From Obelidium mucronatum (lineage: Eukaryota; Chytridiomycota; Chytridiomycetes; Chytridiales; Chytriomycetaceae), in assembly GCA_025765595.1 (NCBI GenBank), contig JAIVFH010000589.1, positions 1 to 13,487 on the forward strand: a stretch of DNA of 13,487 nt, read 5' to 3'. Under the pieces are notes generated by a model. That model saw nothing but the letters and a program-made list of their open reading frames with translations, did not search any database and was not told the DNA's origin. The position numbers and the translations under genes were made by a program. Of this stretch, positions 1-6,352 are shown piece after piece (positions within the stretch are counted from its first letter, which is position 1; each line of letters opens with the position of its first letter).

Positions 1-699
1 CAATGCATTTGAACTTTGATTCCTCATCGACAAAACGAATGTTGCGGTACATGTTGTAGCGGTATGTGTGGCAAAGACCTTCAACGTCTTTTTGATGCTG
101 ACACTGTTTTGAAGGTATGCATCCTGTACTAATTTATGAATACCAGCTTAAAAAAAAATCGGGTTTGGCCAGTATACCTGAGTTCCTCCAAAGATTGGGT
201 AGTAAATCATGATTCCGTTCACACTGGGATCGTTGTTGGCTTCAAACAGCTTGTCATCCAAATCTTGCTTTTGCACCTCGCGAAGTTCAAATCGAAATCC
301 AGCATCTTCGCAAGTTTTTTCCAGTCCATTCGGCGTACTTTTTCGCTGGAATTAAGTAGGGGGGTTGGTTGGTGAGCTTCTGTACACTTCACAATGGACA
401 CTGAGGTTTCTTCTTTACCGGCAGGATCATCATTCGCTAGGAAGCCAACCAATAGCGGAGACTTTTTCTTTTCGCTGATTGCTTTCTTAAGATCGTTGCT
501 ATAGAGAATTATGTCGTGTTGGGATGGTTCTTTTTCTTTCATTGAGCAAACGGCTGCAGGTTTTTCCTTACATGTACGAAGAACAGACTTCGCTCGCAAG
601 AACTGTACGGCAGGGACCGGCTGGGGCAGATTTAGTGGCGGCCGGAACGGGAAGGGCTGGGGCTGCTGTTGAGTCTGTTTTCCGTTTGAGTTCAGACAT
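1..699 (-). CDS. MTD1: Methylenetetrahydrofolate dehydrogenase (NAD+), MTD1-like, 5' part, with two apparent frameshifts
   Basis: Oxidises 5,10-methylene-THF to 5,10-methenyl-THF with NAD+ in cytosolic one-carbon metabolism; this is the monofunctional fungal enzyme. The start is ATG at 699-697. Inferred exons on the minus strand are 699-572, 498-419, 345-178 and 123 to the edge; the introns (73, 73 and 54 nt) are in phase. Family landmarks read in order: CRTVLASEV, LVGFLANDDPA, KKYAEW, FELREVQKQDLDDKLFEAN, GIMIYYPIFGGTQ, then KDVEGLCHTYRYNMYRNIRF, closely following yeast Mtd1. The N-terminus carries about 30 extra Ala/Pro-rich residues. The frame breaks twice: one surplus A in the A6 run (plus 315-320) and one missing A in the A5 run (plus 89-93). 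Exon phases balance only if these are treated as 1-nt indels. The C-terminal half, with the Rossmann fold, lies outside the window. Either assembly errors or a recently disabled gene; the family call itself is firm. Confidence 0.85.
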
Positions 700-754
700 G
701 TTTATTGAAATGGAAAAAAAAAGAAAAAAGAAAGCAGAAAATAATGAGAGTATT

Positions 755-783
755 TACTGTTTGTTTCAAAAAGAAAGACCCAA
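755..783 (+). repeat. Left arm of 29-bp perfect inverted repeat
   Basis: The 29 bases here (beginning TACTGTTTGTTTC) are the exact reverse complement of 1321-1349. On the minus strand this arm overlaps the polypyrimidine tract and acceptor of the putative leader intron. Confidence 0.8.
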
Positions 784-951
784 AGTATAAATGAACGTTA
801 GAACAACAACAAAATAAACAACCAACATCCAAATATATAAACTTACGATTATTATCGGCATCACCGTGTTGGTCGCTCCAAAAGGAGGCATATGGGTTGG
901 TGGATCTGGCAATTTATGTTGATTGAATAATAATCGAGACCCTTTGGTCAT
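756..951 (-). other. Possible spliced leader with small ORF upstream of MTD1
   Basis: On the minus strand an ATG at 951-949 opens 35 codons (beginning MTKGSRLLFNQ, ending VMPIII) to a perfect donor, GTAAGT, at 846. A TCTAAC branch-point-like site (about 796-801) and a polypyrimidine tract lead to an acceptor, AAACAG, ending at 757. Splicing this 90-nt intron puts TAA directly after codon 35; without splicing the ORF continues to 61 codons ending in a hydrophobic stretch. No ATG was seen between a TATA-like box at 1172-1166 and this ATG, as expected of a 5' leader. It could be a small independent gene, or the first exon and upstream ORF of the MTD1 transcript, whose ATG lies 54 nt beyond the spliced stop. 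I recognise no protein family. Confidence 0.35.
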
Positions 952-1165
952 TTGTGTGTTCTTGAATTTCTTGAATTAGAATCGAATTGGAAGCCAACGA
1001 AAGAATCGAGATTTGGCAGAAGTCGGACAGGAGCTTGACAAAGTTGAGAACTTGAACGCAAGGACTGGATAACCGAGTTCTGGTCGTGAAAAGGCCAGGG
1101 GAATGCGGAGCCGTCGCCAAAGATTCTATCTTTTGAGATGGTTTTGTGATGATTCAAGGGGCTGG

Positions 1166-1172
1166 TTTTATA
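1166..1172 (-). promoter_or_regulatory. TATA-like box, minus strand
   Basis: TATAAAA on the minus strand, about 215 bp upstream of the ATG at 951. The sequence between them appears free of ATG. It is a candidate core promoter for the small ORF/leader, and perhaps for MTD1. A second AT-rich TATATA site lies at about 832-838, closer to MTD1, so the assignment is open. Confidence 0.35.
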
Positions 1173-1320
1173 GACTTTTCTGATCTGAAATGACGATATG
1201 AAATAAATACTTCGGAAAATTTTCCCCCTTGTTCTCATGTGTTTTCGTGTATAATAAGGGGCATTCTTTTACATTAATTGATTTTGTGTTGAGTACATAA
1301 GTATGGTATTCGAAATTGGG

Positions 1321-1349
1321 TTGGGTCTTTCTTTTTGAAACAAACAGTA
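1321..1349 (-). repeat. Right arm of 29-bp perfect inverted repeat
   Basis: Exact reverse complement of 755-783, ending GAAACAAACAGTA on the plus strand. Identity stops sharply on both sides. Confidence 0.8.
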
Positions 1350-2413
1350 TTTATCTGTATTTATTCCATCCAAAACTCATGATGCAAGTTTCTGTTTTTT
1401 ATATTCAAAACAAATAGAGCTGGAGGGTCTGTCTTTGGTAAATATTGGCCCTCCAGAAATAACTAGAAGGGTCTATGTTAGACTCAAGAGCACCACTATT
1501 CATCTCGTATTGGTAACGTCGGAACTCAACAGTCTTGGACATTGGTTTACAATTCATTACTGGTAGCAGATGATTCTGCAAACGGTTTCTGGTGGTTATC
1601 AAGCGGCATGGCGGTTTCGGCTATTGAAGCCATTTTATCGATCAAGGTTCCAGACTGCAACCAGACTGCAACCGTTTGAGAAAGACAAATGACCCGCGAA
1701 GACATATGAACTTACTACTGATAGGTCATATGGGAATTACTCACAGCCAAGTCAGCGAGTCAGCGGTAAGGAACTATCAAAGTGCAATTCCTCCCGATCC
1801 CTTTGAAGTGCGATGCTCGTGCCGAAAGAGTCCAATCAGAAACCATATCGGTAAGATTCAGAAGAAACCAGTCACATGCTTGAAAGCCACCCTTTGAATG
1901 GGAAAACTTGAAATGGCAAACTGCAAGGGAATCCAGAAGGTATAACCGGTGCTAAGGAAAGAGACCACAGCCTCACAATCTATATTTTCATTGCGTTGAA
2001 ACCATTCAATTGAAAGCTCCTCGCCGGCTCCCAAAATTGTGTCTCTGGATCTTGTACAAGCCACATATTTGATCTACACGAACTTGAAGTGGGGCTTCAA
2101 AATCATGAGCAATCTGTAACAGGCGACTCTAACACTGTACACATTTCGCTAATGTGGGCTCACAATCTCATTTCCAACTTCTTCCCATTGAAAGTGGCAA
2201 CTGGAATGGAATTTTTGGTCAGATGACTGTGAAAGCCCACTCTTGGGTGGCGTTGGAATGAAGGAGAAGTCAGCTACTCAGCGGAAGCACTGGCCTCTGA
2301 TTAATGATTCAATCCAAAAAACACATACCTTTTCATCCCGATACTGAAATATGGTACTCATTCGGACGCCTGATGGGTTGCAATTCTGTCCCCGTGCCTC
2401 ATCACTCTGCAGC
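1350..2413. other. Intergenic stretch without a convincing intact gene
   Basis: No open frame here has a recognisable domain, intron phase or start context that I trust. Visible items are an 8-bp hairpin stem (1420-1427 with 1449-1456), an 11-bp direct repeat CCAGACTGCAA at 1650-1660 and 1661-1671, and a short tandem GTCAGCGA/G near 1751-1766. A minus-strand ATG near 1635 opens 28 codons, ending just after a possible donor; I cannot link it to a following exon. A weak family resemblance on the minus strand is entered separately. Confidence 0.6.
1850..2105 (-). pseudogene. Possible decayed Mpv17/PMP22-like fragment
   Basis: One minus-strand frame from 2064 contains a run reading FWIPLQFA...FPIQRVAFKHVTGFF, then a stop. 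In the Mpv17/PMP22 family the C-terminal signature has W-P, Q, F-x-x-P, R-V and an aromatic-W-N ending in this order. A one-base shift at the stop would continue W-N-L. In another frame just upstream (about 2065-2095) LQVRVDQ resembles the family's 'DQ' segment. Spacing is two residues short of the family, there is no start, and at least two frame changes are required. This is a by-eye match and may be chance. Confidence 0.2.
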
Positions 2414-2459
2414 CACGTGAAGTAGTCTCATGACCAAAGTGGCAAAAAGATGTATAAAA
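2414..2459 (+). promoter_or_regulatory. E-box and TATA box of the secreted-protein gene
   Basis: CACGTG at 2414-2419 is a palindromic bHLH-type site. TATAAAA at 2453-2459 lies 51 bp upstream of the chosen ATG at 2510. An in-frame ATG at 2450-2452 directly abuts the TATA box, so it should lie upstream of the transcription start; this decides the start in favour of 2510, which also gives a clean signal peptide. Confidence 0.6.
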
Positions 2460-2509
2460 CCAGTGGTCTCTTCCCACTTTTCCAAGACCACCACCAATCC
2501 AAATCAGCA

Positions 2510-3799
2510 ATGCTTCTTTCTGCTCTCCTCACTGCCACTGCCTTTGCTACTGCTAGCATCGCTGCCCCAGCTTACGAGCCACTTCCAAGCACTGTTCGTT
2601 TGCAGAAGATGACCAATTCGATCAAGAACCAGGCCAACTTGGCTCCGGTTTCTGCTCACCTTACCAACTACGGTGGTCCAGTCATTCCAAACGGTTAGTA
2701 CTGATGTTTCCTTTGATCTTTCTCACATACCAAATCAATACTAAATTTAAATACTTTGGAAAATACAGTTGAGGTCCACCCAATCTACTATGGAAACGCA
2801 AACTACCAATCCAACCTCGACGCGTTCTACGCTGGAGTCACCAACTCTGCCTGGATGGACGTCATGAACCAGTACGGAGTTTACCGTGGAACTGCCGTCA
2901 AGGGATTCGGCGTTCCTGCCACCAAGTCCTCTTTGGATGATGTCGCTGATATTCAAAAGATGTTGATTGACCTTGTCAAGGGTGGAACCATCCGCCCAAC
3001 CGCCAACACCTACTACCCAATCCACTTTGCGCCAGGCATCTCTATTTCTCAGGGTGGTTCTGCGTCTTGCAAGGTGTTCTGTGCCTACCACGGAACCATT
3101 GATGTTTCTTCGCTCAATGTCGGTGCCAAGTATTTGTACTACGGTGTCATGCCAGACCAAGGAGGTGCTTGTGCAGGAGGATGTGGTTCTAATGCACAAA
3201 CTGTCAACAACTTGTTCTCTGTTTCCTCGCACGAGTTGTGTGAGGCTGCCACTGACGCTGCTGTCGGACTTGCCACTGTGATTGGTGCGCCAATTGCCTG
3301 GTACGACGAAACCAACGGAGAGAACGGTGATATTTGTAACGCGCAACAGTTGAGTTTCCCTTTCACTTTCTTGCGTTTTATGAATGCCTTTTTCAATGAT
3401 GCTGACTTGTCTGCTTCTTTATAAAGAGGTACCACCGTTGGAGGAGATGGAGTCACCTACGTGGTTCAAAAGCACTGGTCTAACGCTGACAACGCGTGTC
3501 TTGCAAACAAGGCTGGTGTCCCACAAACAACTACCACCACCACCACCACTACTAAGGTCGCTACTACTACTAAGGCCGCTACGACTACCACTACTACGAC
3601 TACTACTAAAGCCGCCACTTCCACCAAGGGAACTACCACCACTACCACTACTACTACCACCAAGAAGGCGACTACCACCGGAAGCACCGGTGGTCCAGTT
3701 GTTGGAGGACCATGCACACAAGGAGTTTCTCAATGCTCTGCTGGCACCATGTACTACTGCCAAGGCAGCAAGTGGATTGTCTGGTACACTGGTTGTTGA
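2510..3799 (+). CDS. Secreted EXORDIUM-like protein with Thr-rich linker and CBM19-like tail
   Basis: Exons 2510-2693, 2769-3348 and 3427-3799 join in phase to 378 aa; introns are 75 and 78 nt. Residues 1-20 form a signal peptide ending SIAAP. A globular domain (about 45-260) carries NTYYPIHFAPGI, SCKVFCAYHGTID, YYGVMPDQ and, near residue 216, SHELCEAATD followed by WYDETNGENGDICNAQQ. The H-E-x-x-E plus downstream W-x-D and G-D-x-C pattern resembles the EXORDIUM/Phi-1-like family. That placement is tentative and catalysis is unproven. A Thr/Lys linker (about 3528-3690) follows, then a Cys-rich end with four Cys and W-x-x-W-x-x-G-C, resembling chitin-binding CBM19. Probably extracellular or wall-bound. 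Its paralog lies tail to tail (3961-5975). The paralog's motif is TDPAVG; here it is TDAAVG. First intron absent in the paralog. Confidence 0.88.
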
Positions 3800-3851
3800 A
3801 AGAATTTCTGCTTGAACGTGTTTTAGAGTCTATGATTTACCTCTCGCGTAC

Positions 3852-3857
3852 AATAAA
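3852..3857 (+). terminator. Poly(A) signal AATAAA
   Basis: AATAAA 52 nt beyond the stop at 3799, within the 161-bp gap between the convergent paralogs. The minus-strand gene ending at 3961 has only a weaker ATTAAA (plus 3868-3873), so the two 3' UTRs probably overlap. Confidence 0.6.
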
Positions 3858-3960
3858 CTGTTATGTATTTAATAATAGCAAAAACTGCCTTGGAACAACA
3901 AAAGATGTCTAGTAATTCTATTACTTTTCTAATTCCTCGTTGGATCAATCAAGTATTGAT

Positions 3961-5975
3961 TCAACAGGCTCCAACAGATTCCCAAACCTTGGTTACACAC
4001 TTGTATAAAACCCCATTCAAGCACCCAGTTTGTCCAGCACTGATGCAAACTAAACCTTCAGGATTTCTTGAAATCTCTGCAGATGAAGTTCCGCGTCGGG
4101 CAACTGGCTTCACCGTAGATGTTGTTGCCAAGGCGGCTTTAGCACATGGATTTGGTACACAATACTTGGCAACCTCCGCAACACATGTGGCATCCCAAGA
4201 ATACTTTCCACAATAAGAGTCTTTGGCGATTACAGCGGTTGCACAGGTGTCACAAGAAGTCTGTAAGGCAACACCAGCAGAACAGACAGAGTGAGCACAC
4301 GTCGAACCTGTACTTTTAGTTGCCGAACTTGTTTTTGTAGAAGTAGTAGAAGTCTTTGTGGTTGTTGATTGCGCAGCTGCAGTCGTCGTTGTTGATTTGA
4401 CTGCAGTCGTCGTTGATTTTGTGGTTGTTGACTTTGCACAAACTGTCAACTGACAAATGGATTTGACTTCACGCATACAGAATCCCAAGAAGTTGTACCA
4501 CAGTATGGATCTTTTGCAATAATTTGCGATACACATGAGTCACAGCCGGATTTCAGTGCTGCGCCTGTGGAGCATTTATCGTGGGTGCAGGGAGCGGGGC
4601 TTGTTGAAACGGTGGTGCTCTTGGTCGTGGACGCTGTTGTGCTTGTGGTTGATTTGGAACCAGTGCTTGTTGTTGATGCTGTAGCGGACGACGTTGTGGA
4701 AGACGTAGTCAGGGGCGATTTAGTGGAGGTGGTAGTGGTGGTTGTAGTTGTTGTTGAGGTTGTGGTGGACGTTGGAGGCGAGCTGGTTGTCGATTTGGTG
4801 GAGGTGGTAGTGGTGGTTGTAGTAGTTGTTGTGGTGGTCGCTGAAGACGAGCTGGTTGTCGATTTGGTGGAGGTGGTAGTGGTTGTAGTAGTTGTAGTGG
4901 TCGTTGTAGGAACAGTTGAAGTGTTACCGGCAGTGGAAGTGGTAGTAGTTGGCTTTAAGGTAGAAGAGGATGTAGCGCTCACTACGGAACTAGTTGTTGT
5001 GGAAATAGTTGTTGGCTTGATCGTTGTTGAAGTCGAAGTTGTCTTGGTTGTGGACGGAACATTGGCCAAACATGCATTATCAGCGTTGGACCAGTGCTTT
5101 TGAACGACATAAGAAAGACCATCTCCTCCAATAGTGGTACCCCTAAATCAGCCAAATAATGGAGTGAGTCTTTGGAAAGTTTTTGGAAAGAAAGAGACGT
5201 ACTGTTGCGCGTTGCAGATGTCTCCGTTTTCTCCATTGACGGAATCATACCATCCAAGGGGGTATCCATACACTGTTGCGACACCAACCGCAGGATCAGT
5301 CAGCGCCTCGCAGAGCTCGTGGGAAGAAACAGAGAACAAATTGTTGACTGCAGTTGGATTAGAACCACAACCAGTAGCACAGCCCCCGCTTTGATCTGGC
5401 ATGACTCCGTAATACAGAAACTTTGTTCCAACGTTGAGCGAAGAAATGTCGATGGTTCCATGGTATGCACAGAACACTTTACAGGAACCAGAACCCCCCA
5501 TAGTGATGTAGATCCCGGGGGCAAAATGAATGGGGAAATACGTGTTTGCGGTCGGAACAATCGTTTTGGCTTTGACAAGGTTAATGAGGAAGGGTTGGAT
5601 ATCGAGGTCATCGTCAAGAGTCGTCTTGTTGCTAGCGGCCACGCTGATTGACGTTCCAAATGAGCCACGACCAACACCATATTGAGCCATAATATCCATC
5701 CAAGACGACTGAGGCACTGCCGCGTAGAATTTGTTGAGTTCCGTTTGGTAATTCGCAGCACCATAATAGATTGGGTTGATCTTGACGTTTGCGATAACGG
5801 GGCCAGTGTAATTAGTTAAGTGCGCAGTGGCTGCGTCAGAAATGAGAGCAGCTTTTGCAGCTTGCTGAAAGCTTGAAGAATCGCTCATCATTTGCAAGCG
5901 AGCATTGTTACCAAGAGCGCCGGTAACAGGTGCAGCAATGCTCAACCCAGCGAAAACAACAGCAACAACGAGCAT
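3961..5975 (-). CDS. Secreted EXORDIUM-like protein with Thr-rich repeats, two eight-Cys modules and CBM19-like tail; frame break
   Basis: Minus-strand paralog of the 2510-3799 gene. Exon 1 is 5975-5203, the intron 5202-5143 (60 nt) and exon 2 runs from 5142 to the stop at 3961-3963. The signal peptide ends SIAAP. The core domain keeps NTYFPIHFAPGI, SCKVFCAYHGTID, YYGVMPDQ and SHELCEALTDP (His at residue 219). The intron after NAQ sits at exactly the same phase as in the paralog. A long Thr/Ser linker with three tandem units (about 4700-4925) follows. Next come an eight-Cys module (about 4430-4589), a second Thr linker, a second module (4143-4299) and a terminal CBM19-like motif (3964-4046). 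Module 1 changes frame near 4469-4482: its first six Cys are in one frame and its last two in another. A 47-nt intron (4478-4432) could bypass this but would discard conserved Cys. Likely secreted, polysaccharide-associated, roughly 640-650 aa. Confidence 0.8.
4143..4299 (-). repeat. Eight-Cys module, intact copy
   Basis: The module reads C-x4-C-x9-C-x2-C-x10-C-x8-C-x7-C-x4-C, with the inner motifs CDTC, AKDSYC and SWDATC. The other copy (4430-4589) has matching CDSC, AKDPYC and SWDSVC. The two modules are separated by a short Thr/Ala linker. The even number of Cys suggests four disulfides in an extracellular domain. I cannot name the family with certainty. Confidence 0.7.
4700..4925 (-). repeat. 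Thr-rich coding minisatellite, about three units of 69-75 bp
   Basis: The block containing (plus strand) CGATTTRGTGGAGGTGGTAG recurs at about 4716, 4791 and 4860, i.e. periods of 75 and 69 bp (25 and 23 codons). Each unit encodes poly-Thr followed by STKS and a Ser/Pro patch. Periods are multiples of three, so unit gain or loss keeps the frame. Likely O-glycosylated linker. Confidence 0.75.
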
Positions 5976-6352
5976 TTTTTGGTTGTTTCTTCTTGCAAGG
6001 TTATGCCCTCATTTATAGTGTTGGAAACAAGGCGATGGAAATTGCACCCACCCAATCTGCCACATTTCTCAAATTGGAAACCATACCTTGGTATATAACT
6101 TTCGCTCATGCTAAATTCATTCTTTTTGACAAGAAGCTCTTCGTGAATCGTCGTTGGGTTTAATGGACCGTAGGTTCTCCCCATAATTCTTCCATGACTG
6201 TACCATTTTTCTCGCCATACAGAGTATCGCCCTATTTTATTCCACTCTGCAAATATTATGTTATCGTTTTTAAGCTTTGTTAAGAGTTGGCGGTATTCTT
6301 GACTTATGGATAATATAAATACCACCCCTTTTTTTCTTTTTGTTTTTTGGGA
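5976..6352. promoter_or_regulatory. Divergent promoter region between the secreted-protein gene and MTR4
   Basis: This 377-bp gap separates two genes transcribed away from each other. A minus-strand TATAAAT (plus 6011-6017) lies about 36 bp upstream of the ATG at 5975. A plus-strand TATAAAT at 6314-6320 lies 33 bp upstream of the MTR4 ATG, followed by a T-rich tract (6329-6348). Both would give very short 5' leaders. No coding sequence is visible between them. Confidence 0.6.

Larger units (their letters stand above)
755..1349. mobile_element. Possible MITE-like element bounded by the inverted repeat
   Basis: The 29-bp arms face inward like terminal inverted repeats around a 595-bp unit that encodes no transposase. 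The outer ends read TA-CTGTTTG and CAAACAG-TA, so a TA target duplication as in Tc1/mariner-derived MITEs is possible, but the TA can equally be part of the arms. The enclosed DNA holds the putative leader and promoter upstream of MTD1, which argues against a simple insertion. Copies elsewhere in the genome would be needed to confirm it. Confidence 0.3.

Noticed and set aside
136..375. Plus-strand open frame over the MTD1 region
   Set aside because: The opposite strand carries clear MTD1 homology with matching splice phases.
1420..1456. Stem CTGGAGGG / CCCTCCAG with a 21-nt loop
   Set aside because: Only eight base pairs and no U tract or gene end beside it; expected by chance at this length scale.
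1405..1602. Minus-strand small open frame containing VEFRRYQYEMNS
   Set aside because: No family recognised, no promoter or phase-compatible partner exon found; kept only as part of the intergenic description.
2450..2512. Earlier in-frame ATG at 2450 for the plus-strand secreted protein
   Set aside because: It abuts the TATAAAA box and would bury the signal peptide behind 20 polar residues; ATG 2510 fits both promoter and signal sequence.
3384..3815. Alternative-frame Leu/Pro/Arg-rich and antisense Val- or Gly/Ser-rich open frames
   Set aside because: Low-complexity shadows of the Thr-rich repeat of the real gene on the plus strand.
4567..5103. Long plus-strand Val-rich open frame
   Set aside because: Antisense shadow of ACN (Thr) codons in the Thr-rich linker; no start context or domain.
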